Shown in pieces: positions 1 through 7,909 of a stretch of 64,000 nucleotides of DNA. Below the pieces are notes generated by a model that worked only from the letters and a program-made list of their open reading frames with translations, did no database searches and was not told where the DNA came from. Position 1 is the stretch's first letter. Each line of letters starts with the position of its first letter. A program made the translations under genes and the position numbers. The DNA lies in assembly GCF_014842915.1 (NCBI RefSeq), contig NZ_JACYXI010000010.1, positions 124,001 through 188,000 on the forward strand, read 5' to 3'. The DNA comes from Roseibium litorale (lineage in GTDB: Bacteria; Pseudomonadota; Alphaproteobacteria; Rhizobiales; Stappiaceae).

Positions 1-1
1 T

Positions 2-1048
2 GCCGGGCTCGCGGACCCGGATCTGCTGCTCAAGCGCCTTCCTGAGCTAGAGCTGCTGGATCCTTCCGAGATGGACGCCGCCCGTCTTGCCGACCGGGCG
101 CGAGAGGCAGAAGCCGCGGGCCTCTCGGTCTCGGGCGTGTCCAAGTCCGGTGGCGCGTCTGCGTCCTGGCGGCTGGCAGGTGTCGTCCTCGTCACCAGCC
201 ACGGGTTCTCCGGTTCCTATCTCAGCTCCCGCAACGGCATTTCCATGACGGCGGTCGCGGGCGAGGGCACGGGCATGGAGCGGGATTATGACTTTGATTC
301 CCAGACCTTCTTTGAGGATATGGAAGATCCGGCGCTGATTGGCCGCAGAGCCGGTGAGCGGGCTGTGCGCCGCCTCAATCCGAAGAAGATTTCCACCCGA
401 ACAGCCAATGTCCTTTATGAATCGCGCGCTGCCCGCAGCCTTCTGGGTCATTTTGCCGGTGCGGTGAATGGGGCTTCCATCGCCCGAAAGACCAGTTTCC
501 TGAAGGACCGGATGGGCCAGCAGGTATTTGGAGCAGGCATCCGGATTGTCGATGACCCATTCAAGCCGCGCGGTGGGGCAACCCGTCCCTTCGATGGCGA
601 AGGCACGGGCGCGGAAGTGCTGAACATGGTCGAGGACGGTGTTCTGAAGCACTGGTTCCTGGATGGGGCCACAGCACGCGAACTGGGCCTGCAGCCAAAT
701 GGCAGAGCCCATCGCGGTGGAGCCGGTACGTCTCCCGGTTCCACCAACCTGACCTTCATGCCGGGCGAAAAGTCTCCCGAAGAGATGATGAAGGAAATGG
801 GCAGCGGGCTTCTGGTCAGTGATCTGATCGGCCACGGCGTCAATGGGGTGACAGGGGATTACTCCCGCGGGGCCGCCGGTTTCTGGTTCGAAAATGGCGA
901 GGTTGTCCAGGCCGTCAGCGAAATTACCATTGCCGGAAACCTGACGGACATGTTTGCCCGGATGGTTCCGGCCAGCGACCTTGATGCGCGTTATTCGACG
1001 GCAACCCCGTCGATCATGATCGAGGGGCTTGCCATTGCCGGAGACTGA
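2..1048 (+). CDS. pmbA: TldE/PmbA family metalloprotease-like protein (5' end cut by window)
   Basis: Partner of TldD in a conserved heterodimeric protease that degrades unfolded or modified peptides (known from the E. coli TldD/TldE complex). The frame is open from the first bases of the window, so the N-terminus lies upstream and 348 codons plus a stop are visible. The C-terminal half has the typical family pattern: DDP-F-PRGGATRPFDGEG, the STNL-F segment, the GLLVSDLIGHGVNGVTGDYSRGA region and a final IMIEGL block. It lacks the HExxxH zinc motif, as expected for the non-catalytic TldE subunit. Its partner tldD is 4.7 kb downstream in the same orientation. The next gene starts next to its stop codon. 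Confidence 0.93.
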   Translation, partial: AGLADPDLLLKRLPELELLDPSEMDAARLADRAREAEAAGLSVSGVSKSGGASASWRLAGVVLVTSHGFSGSYLSSRNGISMTAVAGEGTGMERDYDFDSQTFFEDMEDPALIGRRAGERAVRRLNPKKISTRTANVLYESRAARSLLGHFAGAVNGASIARKTSFLKDRMGQQVFGAGIRIVDDPFKPRGGATRPFDGEGTGAEVLNMVEDGVLKHWFLDGATARELGLQPNGRAHRGGAGTSPGSTNLTFMPGEKSPEEMMKEMGSGLLVSDLIGHGVNGVTGDYSRGAAGFWFENGEVVQAVSEITIAGNLTDMFARMVPASDLDARYSTATPSIMIEGLAIAGD

Positions 1049-1049
1049 C

Positions 1050-1847
1050 ATGCGCCGGGCTTCTTCCCTGAACGCCGATGATCTGGAGCTTCTGGAGGCT
1101 GCCGCCCGGACAGCGGGAGAGCTTGCCATGAGCTTCTTCGGCCAGGACCCCCGCCGCTGGTTCAAGGACAACAATTCCCCGGTGTCCGAAGCCGACATGG
1201 CGGTTGATAGGCATCTGGCGGAAGTGCTGCGCAATGCCCGGCCCGGCTACGGCTGGCTTTCTGAAGAGACGGTGGACAGCCCGGAACGGCTTTCCTGCGA
1301 ACGCACCTTCATCGTTGATCCGATCGATGGCACCCGTGCATTTCTGCTCGGCGGCGATGAATGGACCGTTTCACTGGCGGTGGCCGAAGCAGGGCGCCCA
1401 GTTGCGGCAGCTCTTCTTTGCCCTGTCAGGGGAGAGATGTTCCTGGCAACCACGGGCGGCGGCGCAACGCTGAACGGCGAGGTGATGAAGGTCTCTGGCC
1501 ATGAGAAACTGGCCGGGTCGCGGCTTGCGGCCCCGCATTCGGTCACTGCGAATGCAGGTGTCCGGGCCATGGGGTTTCAGTCCGGGCCCGGCATCCGGTC
1601 GCTGGCCTACCGCATCGCCCTGGTCGCGGCAAACCGGCTGGAAGTTGCCGCGGCGCGGGCCTATGCGAATGACTGGGATCTTGCGGCAGCCGATCTTTTG
1701 GTGCAGGAAGCAGGCGGCAGATTAACCGACCTTGATGGGCAGGCTGTTTCCTACAACCGGTCCTCCACCCGCCACCCGGCCTTGATCGCTGCACCTTTGC
1801 AGCTGGTTCCCGCCGTTTGTGGTGCCCTTAAGGGCGTGGTCAGCTGA
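1050..1847 (+). CDS. cysQ: Inositol-monophosphatase-family phosphatase, CysQ-like 3'(2'),5'-bisphosphate nucleotidase
   Basis: Likely removes the 3' phosphate from PAP/PAPS or dephosphorylates a sugar phosphate, using Mg2+ in the cytoplasm. The metal-site motifs of the superfamily are visible: WLSEET (first Glu), DPIDGTRAF (Asp-x-Ile-Asp-Gly-Thr) and the C-terminal NDWDLAAADLLVQEAGG. At about 265 residues it has normal length. I chose ATG 1050 because GGAG lies 7 bases upstream; an in-frame ATG at 1029 would overlap pmbA by 20 bp. CysQ rather than a true inositol phosphatase is inferred from the overall pattern and from the same gene standing before lipid A genes in related bacteria. Substrate is not certain. 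Confidence 0.85.
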   Translation: MRRASSLNADDLELLEAAARTAGELAMSFFGQDPRRWFKDNNSPVSEADMAVDRHLAEVLRNARPGYGWLSEETVDSPERLSCERTFIVDPIDGTRAFLLGGDEWTVSLAVAEAGRPVAAALLCPVRGEMFLATTGGGATLNGEVMKVSGHEKLAGSRLAAPHSVTANAGVRAMGFQSGPGIRSLAYRIALVAANRLEVAAARAYANDWDLAAADLLVQEAGGRLTDLDGQAVSYNRSSTRHPALIAAPLQLVPAVCGALKGVVS

Positions 1848-1889
1848 CCCTATGAACCGTTTAAACGGCAACGAGCAGGATCAAGAGAC

Positions 1890-2129
1890 ATGAGCGAAGC
1901 CGAAACTCCGAAGCAGCTTCTCCACCTTGTGTTTGGCGGTGAGCTGGACAATCCGGAAGGCCTGACATTCCGCGATCTCGAAGCGCTGGACATTGTCGGC
2001 ATCTATCCGAACTACGCTGAAGCCTACAAGGCCTGGAAGGCGAAGGCGCAGGCGACGGTGGACAACGCCCATATGCGTTATTTCATCGTGCATATGCACC
2101 GTCTTCTCGACCCGGAAATGGCAGCCTGA
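1890..2129 (+). CDS. DUF4170 family small protein
   Basis: A 79-residue protein of unknown function. It begins MSEAETPKQLLHLVFGGEL and contains FRDLEALDIVGIYPNY followed by AYKAWKAKAQ and the strongly conserved HMRYFIVHMHRLLDP. This matches DUF4170 proteins, which are almost confined to alphaproteobacteria and are usually found beside the Kdo/lipid A genes as here. No signal peptide or membrane segment. It sits 42 bp after the CysQ-like gene and 29 bp before the acyltransferase gene, so it is probably co-transcribed with them. A role tied to the neighbouring envelope genes is only inference from position. Confidence 0.82.
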   Translation: MSEAETPKQLLHLVFGGELDNPEGLTFRDLEALDIVGIYPNYAEAYKAWKAKAQATVDNAHMRYFIVHMHRLLDPEMAA

Positions 2130-2158
2130 GTGCGCCTGCGACACGGACGTTCCATTCC

Positions 2159-2857
2159 ATGATCAAACGCTATGGCCGCCACCCCGCCATCTTGAGGGGT
2201 GTCGGCTCGCTATTGGCAGGATATTTGAAACTCGTATGGCGGACCAACCGGTTCGTGAGCGAGCCTGCCGGTTTCTATGATCAGTTGCGGCCTGACCTTC
2301 CGGTCATTGTTGCCATGTGGCATGGGCAGCATTTCATGACACCGTTCTGTCTACCCAAGGGATGGAGCGCTAAGGTCATGATTTCCCGCTCTGCGGATGG
2401 CGAAGTGAATGCTGTTGCGGCAAGCAAGCTCGGGATCGGTCTGATCCGGGCCTCCGGCAGTCAGAAGGCCCATCAAATCAACAAGCGTGGCGGCATGCGC
2501 GGCTTCATTGAAGCACTGCGCGCTCTCAAGGAAGGCCACAACGTTGCGCTGACTGCGGATGTGCCGAAGGGGCCTGCACGTGTTGCGGGGCAGGGCATCG
2601 TTCAGCTTGCCAAGCATTCGGGCCGTCCAATTTTGCCGCTCGCGGTGGCGACCAGCCGGAGCATCGAGCTGAATTCCTGGGACAAGGCCAGCATCAACCT
2701 GCCGTTCGGCAAGGGGGGCATTGCTTTCGGCGAACTGATCCATGTCGCGGCGGACGCGGACGACAATGCACTGGAGCAGGCCCGTCTTGCAGTGGAAGCG
2801 GGGCTCAATGCGACAACCCGCCATGCCTATGAGCTGGTAGGCCGTGATGACGGCTGA
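2159..2857 (+). CDS. DUF374 lysophospholipid acyltransferase-family protein
   Basis: A 232-residue protein of the DUF374 branch of the glycerolipid acyltransferase superfamily. Visible family features are MWHGQHFMTPF (in the place of the catalytic His block), a basic stretch SRSADGEVNAV, IRASGSQ, the GGMRGFIEALRALKEGHNVALTADVPKGP segment and a substrate-binding region GRPILPLAVATSRS. It presumably transfers an acyl chain to a lipid at the inner membrane. The gene is followed with a 14-bp overlap by waaA and then lpxK, so a role in lipid A/LPS modification is plausible. The exact acceptor lipid is unknown. Confidence 0.86.
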   Translation: MIKRYGRHPAILRGVGSLLAGYLKLVWRTNRFVSEPAGFYDQLRPDLPVIVAMWHGQHFMTPFCLPKGWSAKVMISRSADGEVNAVAASKLGIGLIRASGSQKAHQINKRGGMRGFIEALRALKEGHNVALTADVPKGPARVAGQGIVQLAKHSGRPILPLAVATSRSIELNSWDKASINLPFGKGGIAFGELIHVAADADDNALEQARLAVEAGLNATTRHAYELVGRDDG

Positions 2858-4154
2858 GCCGCGCCCTCTTGCGCTCTTTGCCTATCTGACCCTGGCGCGC
2901 CTTGGCATGCCCGCCTACCGCCTTACCCATTTTCTGCGTTGCCGCTCAGGCAAGGATGATCCCCTGCGCGGTGGCGAGCGGTTTGGTTTCGCCAAGATTG
3001 CCCGTCCGGCGGGGTCTCTGGTCTGGATCCATGCGGCTAGCGTCGGTGAAACCAATTCCGTCCTGCCCTTGATCGGAGAGCTGACCGCAAGAGGCGCAAC
3101 CGTTCTTCTGACCACGGTGACCCTGACCTCTGCCGAGCTGGCTGCACAACGGCTGCCGGATGGGGCGTTGCATCAGTTCATTCCCTATGACAATCCGGTT
3201 TTCCTGCGCAGGTTTCTGGATCACTGGTCGCCGGATCTCGCCTTGACCGTTGAGTCCGAGGTCTGGCCAGCTGCCTTTGATGCTTTGAAACAACGTAGAA
3301 TTCCCTTTGTTCTGATCAATGGCCGGCTTTCTGCGAAATCTGCCCGCAACTGGTCCTTCATCCGTTCCGCCGGAGCTTATGTCTTCGGCTGTCTTGATCT
3401 CTGCCTGGCGCAAAGCGAGGCGGATGGCAAACGGCTCAAGGCGCTTGGTTGCCGCAGGGTCGAGGTTCCCGGTAATCTGAAGTTCGATGCGGAACCGCCT
3501 TCTGCACCTGCCGGAGAACAGGCAGAGATCAGCCGGCAGATCGGCGGGCGGCCGCGCTGGCTTGCGGCCCTGACCCATCCGGGTGAGGATGAAGTCGTGC
3601 TCACCGCCCATTTGACGCTCCTCGAAGAACGCCCGGATTTGCTCCTTCTGCTCGCCCCGCGCCATCCAGCCCGTGCTGACGATGTGGCCGCCATGGTGAG
3701 AGCGAAAGGACTGGGTCTGGCCCGGCGCAGTCTTGGTGAGCCCATCCTGCCGCAGACACAGGTCTATCTGGGCGACACGCTCGGCGAGATGGGGCTGCTC
3801 TACGGTGTGAGCGGTGTTGCGTTCCTTGGTGGCTCCTTTGCGGACGTGGGCGGCCACAATCCGGTGGAGGCGGCAGCCCTGGATACGGTGATCGTCAGCG
3901 GACCCAAGGTTCCCAATGCCCGGCCCGTGTACAGGTCGCTCTGGGAGGCCGGGGCTTCTCTGCGTCTTGAAGAGCCGGAAGAGCTGGCAGGGGCCATCTC
4001 CCAATTGCTGGAAGACCGCGTCCGCCGTCAGGCCATGCGGGCGGCTGCAAAAGAAATCATTGATGGTGGTCGCGGCGCATTGCAACGAACGCTTGACGCG
4101 CTGGGGCCCTTTCTGGACAGGATAGGGCTTGGCGGCGGAGGGCAGCGTGCGTGA
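2844..4154 (+). CDS. waaA: 3-deoxy-D-manno-octulosonic acid (Kdo) transferase
   Basis: Transfers Kdo from CMP-Kdo to lipid IVA, the step joining lipid A to the LPS core, at the cytoplasmic face of the inner membrane. The 436-residue length suits the family. Motifs seen in order: VWIHAASVGE near the N-terminus, VESEVWP, INGRLSAKSARNW, GNLKFD, the C-terminal nucleotide-sugar domain with APRHPARADDVA, GDTLGEMGLLYG and GGSFADVGGHNPVEAA. The gene overlaps the preceding acyltransferase gene by 14 bp and shares the bases GTGA with lpxK, which indicates translational coupling in one operon. Whether it adds one or two Kdo residues cannot be told from sequence. Confidence 0.95.
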   Translation: MMTAEPRPLALFAYLTLARLGMPAYRLTHFLRCRSGKDDPLRGGERFGFAKIARPAGSLVWIHAASVGETNSVLPLIGELTARGATVLLTTVTLTSAELAAQRLPDGALHQFIPYDNPVFLRRFLDHWSPDLALTVESEVWPAAFDALKQRRIPFVLINGRLSAKSARNWSFIRSAGAYVFGCLDLCLAQSEADGKRLKALGCRRVEVPGNLKFDAEPPSAPAGEQAEISRQIGGRPRWLAALTHPGEDEVVLTAHLTLLEERPDLLLLLAPRHPARADDVAAMVRAKGLGLARRSLGEPILPQTQVYLGDTLGEMGLLYGVSGVAFLGGSFADVGGHNPVEAAALDTVIVSGPKVPNARPVYRSLWEAGASLRLEEPEELAGAISQLLEDRVRRQAMRAAAKEIIDGGRGALQRTLDALGPFLDRIGLGGGGQRA

Positions 4155-5176
4155 CGAAAGCTCCTGATTTCTGGTTCAAGCCCGGCAGCTCCTGGCAATC
4201 TGTCCTGTTGGCGCCGGTTGGCTGGATCTACGGGCGTGTGTCCGGAAAGCGGATGAGAGGCAAGCATCTCGGCCGCGCCCGTATTCCCGTCCTTTGCATC
4301 GGGAACTATGTTCTGGGCGGTGCGGGCAAGACGCCGTTTTCACTCAGTCTCTACGACCGTCTTTGCGACGAGGGCTACAAGCCCGGCTTTCTGCTGCGTG
4401 GTTATGGCGGCCGGGCGGCAGGCCCGCTCGTCGTCGATCTGGAACGCCACAACGCCGGGGCTGTGGGAGACGAGGCGCTGCTTCTGGCAGAGGCCGGGCC
4501 GGTTGTGGTCTCTGCCGACCGTGTGGCGGGCGCAGCCCTGGCTGAAGCGCAGGGCATCGACATCCTGATCATGGACGATGGTTTTCAGAACCCGGCGCTG
4601 GCCAAGGACCTGGCGATCGTACTGGTCGATGCGGTGACGGGAATTGGCAATGGCCAGTGCTTTCCGGCAGGCCCCTTGCGCGCGCCGATGAAGGACCAGG
4701 TGGTCCGCACGGATGTGCTGGCGGTGGTTGGCGATGGTCCGGGCGCGGATGAGACCATTCACATGGCGGCGCGGCGCGGGCTTCCGATCCTGCATGGCCA
4801 TTTGAGACCGAGCGTTCCGGACAGCCTGCGCAATGGCCCGCTTCTAGCCTTCGCCGGGATTGGGCGCCCCGGCAAGTTCTTCGCCAGCTTGAAGGATGAA
4901 GGTCTTGAAGTTGCGGAGACGCGGTCCTTTCCGGACCATCATCCCTTTACCCAGTCAGAGGCCCAGTCGCTGCTCAAGACCGCCGAGGACAAGGGCTTGC
5001 AGCTGGTAACCACCGCCAAGGACATGGCCCGCCTTCGCAGCAACGAGCACCAGATCTTCCGCTGGCTGGCCTCACGCACGGAAGTGCTGCCGGTCGAAAT
5101 GGTGATCAGCGATGAGGACCGGCTGATGACCTTGATCCGCGAACGGATCCGTCAGCGGGCGTTCAAACCGGCGTGA
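4151..5176 (+). CDS. lpxK: Tetraacyldisaccharide 4'-kinase
   Basis: Phosphorylates the 4' position of tetraacyldisaccharide-1-phosphate to give lipid IVA, using ATP at the inner membrane. The P-loop GNYVLGGAGKTPF is clear near residue 52, followed by the LLRGYGGR segment, GDEALLLA, SADRVAGA and the MDDGFQNPAL motif typical of LpxK. It starts with GTG 4151 overlapping the TGA of waaA. At 341 residues it is the usual length. Order waaA-lpxK-DUF2093 is common in Hyphomicrobiales. Confidence 0.95.
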   Translation: MTKAPDFWFKPGSSWQSVLLAPVGWIYGRVSGKRMRGKHLGRARIPVLCIGNYVLGGAGKTPFSLSLYDRLCDEGYKPGFLLRGYGGRAAGPLVVDLERHNAGAVGDEALLLAEAGPVVVSADRVAGAALAEAQGIDILIMDDGFQNPALAKDLAIVLVDAVTGIGNGQCFPAGPLRAPMKDQVVRTDVLAVVGDGPGADETIHMAARRGLPILHGHLRPSVPDSLRNGPLLAFAGIGRPGKFFASLKDEGLEVAETRSFPDHHPFTQSEAQSLLKTAEDKGLQLVTTAKDMARLRSNEHQIFRWLASRTEVLPVEMVISDEDRLMTLIRERIRQRAFKPA

Positions 5177-5198
5177 CTGTCCAGCGCGTTCAGGCTTC

Positions 5199-5420
5199 TC
5201 AGGCCTTGCCGTCTTCCTTGAAACGCTTCAGCGCAGCCATTGCGTCCACATAGGCTTCCTGACGGGACACAGACCAGTACTTCAGTTCTTCCAGAGGAAT
5301 GGCAGTGCCGGTGACCGCGCAACGCACGAACGTTCCCGGGGCTTCGATCTGATAGTCGCCGTCCAGATAGCGGATGCGGGCTTCAGTCGGAACGCGGGGA
5401 TTTTCGTAGCGGTTCATCAT
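5199..5420 (-). CDS. DUF2093 domain protein
   Basis: A 73-residue protein beginning MMNRYENPRVPTEARIRYLD, followed by GDYQIEAPGTFVRCAVTG and EELKYWSVSRQEAYVDA. This is the complete DUF2093 family, a small alphaproteobacterial protein of unknown function that is regularly convergent to lpxK, as here (22 bp between stop codons). The reading frame stays open for another 90 codons upstream but that part has no family resemblance and would make the protein far too long, so I start at the ATG at 5420 (5417 is also possible). Confidence 0.85.
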   Translation of the reverse strand: MMNRYENPRVPTEARIRYLDGDYQIEAPGTFVRCAVTGTAIPLEELKYWSVSRQEAYVDAMAALKRFKEDGKA

Positions 5421-5739
5421 TGGTCTTTTGGTCCGGTGAAATGAGCTGCCCCGCCAGCGCCGGGCAATGAGTGACGCAATCCTACGCATGGCGGCAGGTT
5501 CCGGCAAGCCAGACCCGGTTTCTTCCAAGTCTGTGAAAGTGTGTCCTCTCTTTGCGCCTGGGCGCGCATCTGTCAATCGTCCGCGGCCGGGAAACTGCGC
5601 GAAAGGCCCGGATATCTGGCGGGAAACGGCCAGATGACCTGCGCACCAGAGGTGGAGAACCCGGTTTAAAGGGTGCAATCGCCTCAGCATCACTTATGTT
5701 AGGCATCTACAAACTGGCAGTTTCTGAACGGGACATCCC
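5421..5739. other. Divergent intergenic region between DUF2093 and tldD
   Basis: This 319-bp stretch must hold promoters for the DUF2093 gene (left) and tldD (right). I see no convincing gene, repeat or terminator in it. The right end carries GGGA 7-10 bases before the tldD ATG as a weak ribosome-binding site. Open frames that cross it are extensions of neighbouring genes without recognisable sequence. Confidence 0.5.
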
Positions 5740-7164
5740 ATGACCGACCACACCACAGACCTCATTGAATCTTTGGGCCTTGGCCTGGAGGCTGCCCGCC
5801 GGATTACGGCGGAAGCGCTTGCGGGCGCAGATGATGGCGAGTTGTTTGTGGAGTACCGCCAGAGCGAAGGTCTGGTGTTCGACAATGGCCGCTTGAAGGG
5901 CGCAAACTATGACACGGCGCAGGGTTTTGGCCTTAGAGCCGTGGCGGGTGAGGCGGCAGGCTATGCCCATTCCGGTGAAATCTCGGAAGGCGCCTTGAGG
6001 CGCGCGGCTGACGCCGTCGCCTCGGTCAAGAGCGGCCATGCGGGCAGCTATGCCGCCGCTCCCTCGCGTACCAATGTGAAACTTTATACGGACGCGAACC
6101 CTCTCGGCGCGCCGAGCTTTGAGGACAAGGTCAAGCTTCTGCAGGAAATCGACGCCTATGCCCGCGATCTCGATCCGCGGGTACGGCAGGTGACAGCCTC
6201 TCTGGCCGGATCCTGGCAAGTGGTGGAGATCCTGAGAGCAGACGGCCATCTGGTGCGCGACGTGCGGCCCATGGTGCGCCTCAGCATCAGCGTGATTGCG
6301 GGGACCGATGCCCGTCAGGAATCGGGCTCCTTCGGCTGCGGCGGCCGCGAGGGGTTCGGGCGGTTCATAACGCCTGAATGCTGGCAAGACGGGGTCCAAG
6401 AGGCTTTGCGCCAGGCGCTGGTCAACCTGGAGGCGGTTCCAGCTCCCGCCGGCACCTTTGATGTGGTCATGGGACCGGGCTGGCCCGGTATCCTGCTGCA
6501 TGAAGCTGTCGGTCACGGCCTTGAGGGTGATTTCAACCGCAAGAAGACTTCCGCCTTCTCCGGTCTCATGGGCCAGCGGGTGGCCGCTCCCGGCGTTACG
6601 ATTGTCGATGACGGCACGATCCCCGACCGTCGCGGGTCGATCACCGTGGATGATGAGGGCACGCCTGCCAGCCGGACGGTGCTGATCGAGGACGGGATCC
6701 TGAAGGGCTACATGCAGGACCGGCAGAATGCCCGGCTGATGGGCATGGACCCCACCGGCAATGGCCGCCGCCAATCCTATGCCCATATCCCCATGCCACG
6801 GATGACCAACACCATCATGCTCGGCGGAGACAAGGAGCCGGAAGAAATTCTGGCTTCGGTCAAGGACGGCATCTTCGCCGTCAATTTCGGCGGCGGGCAG
6901 GTGGATATCACCTCCGGCAAGTTCGTCTTCTCCTGCACCGAGGCCTACCGCATTCGCGATGGCAAGGTCGGTGAGCCGGTCAAGGGCGCGATGCTGATCG
7001 GCAACGGTCCGGATGCCCTGACCCGCGTTGCCATGATCGGCAATGACATGCAGCTGGATCCTGGCATGGGCACCTGCGGCAAGCAGGGCCAGGGTGTTCC
7101 GGTCGGCGTCGGCCAGCCCTCCATGCGCATCAACGCCCTGACGGTTGGCGGCACTGCAGTATGA
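5740..7164 (+). CDS. tldD: Metalloprotease TldD
   Basis: Catalytic subunit of the TldD/TldE protease, which in E. coli matures microcin B17 and degrades CcdA and other unfolded peptides. The zinc motif HEAVGH (HExxxH) is at residues 254-259, inside GILLHEAVGHGLEGDF, and the family block GSITVDDEGTPA follows, then MPRMTNTIM-GGD and NFGGGQVDITSGKFVF. Length 474 residues is normal. The partner gene pmbA ends at 1048 of this window. The stop codon overlaps the start of the HAD gene (ATGA), so both are likely translated from one message. Confidence 0.96.
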   Translation: MTDHTTDLIESLGLGLEAARRITAEALAGADDGELFVEYRQSEGLVFDNGRLKGANYDTAQGFGLRAVAGEAAGYAHSGEISEGALRRAADAVASVKSGHAGSYAAAPSRTNVKLYTDANPLGAPSFEDKVKLLQEIDAYARDLDPRVRQVTASLAGSWQVVEILRADGHLVRDVRPMVRLSISVIAGTDARQESGSFGCGGREGFGRFITPECWQDGVQEALRQALVNLEAVPAPAGTFDVVMGPGWPGILLHEAVGHGLEGDFNRKKTSAFSGLMGQRVAAPGVTIVDDGTIPDRRGSITVDDEGTPASRTVLIEDGILKGYMQDRQNARLMGMDPTGNGRRQSYAHIPMPRMTNTIMLGGDKEPEEILASVKDGIFAVNFGGGQVDITSGKFVFSCTEAYRIRDGKVGEPVKGAMLIGNGPDALTRVAMIGNDMQLDPGMGTCGKQGQGVPVGVGQPSMRINALTVGGTAV

Positions 7165-7781
7165 CCAGTTTCACCTTTGCCGTCTTCGACATGGACGAGG
7201 TGCTCTATGATTATGAACATCCCGTCCGGCTTCAGCTTCTGGAAGATCTGACGGGCCGGACGCAGGCTGAAATCCACGAAGCCGTCTGGGGCGGGCCGCA
7301 TGAAAACCTGGCGGAAATGGGTCAGCCGGACAGTGCTGAGGGGTGTTTGGCTCAGTTCGCGGACCTGCTTGGGTATCCGATCGATTTCGACACCTGGGCG
7401 GACATCCGCCGCCAGATGATGCGGCCGCGCCTGGATGTTCTGGACATGGTGCGCCGGCTGGCGGAGCAGACGGACGTAGCGCTTCTGACCAATAACGGCA
7501 TGCTGCTTAAGGAAGCGCTGCCGGTCTGCGCGCCAGAGGTTCTGGAGATCTTCGGCGGGAAAAGCCATGTCTCCGCGGAGTTCCAGGCCCGTAAACCTGA
7601 TCCCGGTGTCTTTCTGCGGATCTGTGCCCGTTATGGCCACGACCCGATGAGAACTCTGTTTGTCGACGACCGGGAGGAAAACATCGAGGGCGCACAAACG
7701 GCGGGGCTGACAGCGCATCTCTATAGATCCCCCACCGGACTCGAAACCTTCCTGCGCGAGTGCGGGTTCAGCCCGAAGTAA
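7161..7781 (+). CDS. HAD-superfamily hydrolase (subfamily IA)
   Basis: A 206-residue HAD phosphatase-like enzyme. The N-terminal nucleophile motif reads FDMDEVLYDY (Asp-x-Asp), motif II is LLTNNG, the Lys of motif III is in RKPDPGVF and the acidic motif IV is LFVDDREENIEGA, so all four catalytic motifs are intact. A cap domain lies between residues about 20 and 85. The substrate cannot be predicted; members of this group often act on small sugar or nucleotide phosphates. It overlaps tldD by 4 bp. Confidence 0.88.
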   Translation: MTSFTFAVFDMDEVLYDYEHPVRLQLLEDLTGRTQAEIHEAVWGGPHENLAEMGQPDSAEGCLAQFADLLGYPIDFDTWADIRRQMMRPRLDVLDMVRRLAEQTDVALLTNNGMLLKEALPVCAPEVLEIFGGKSHVSAEFQARKPDPGVFLRICARYGHDPMRTLFVDDREENIEGAQTAGLTAHLYRSPTGLETFLRECGFSPK

Positions 7782-7909
7782 TGCCGGATTGTTCTTGCCG
7801 CCCGACGCGTGCTAGGCCGTGACCGTTCCGCCCTCCAAGCTTAAGCATTTGCAGGGAAAACCCAGATAGACTGTTCTTTGTAGCCGATCCCGGACCGTCA
7901 GGAGACATC

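Noticed and set aside
5421-5693. Extension of the DUF2093 frame to 164 residues
   Set aside because: Only the C-terminal 73 residues match the family; the extra part has no resemblance and no ribosome-binding site at its start.
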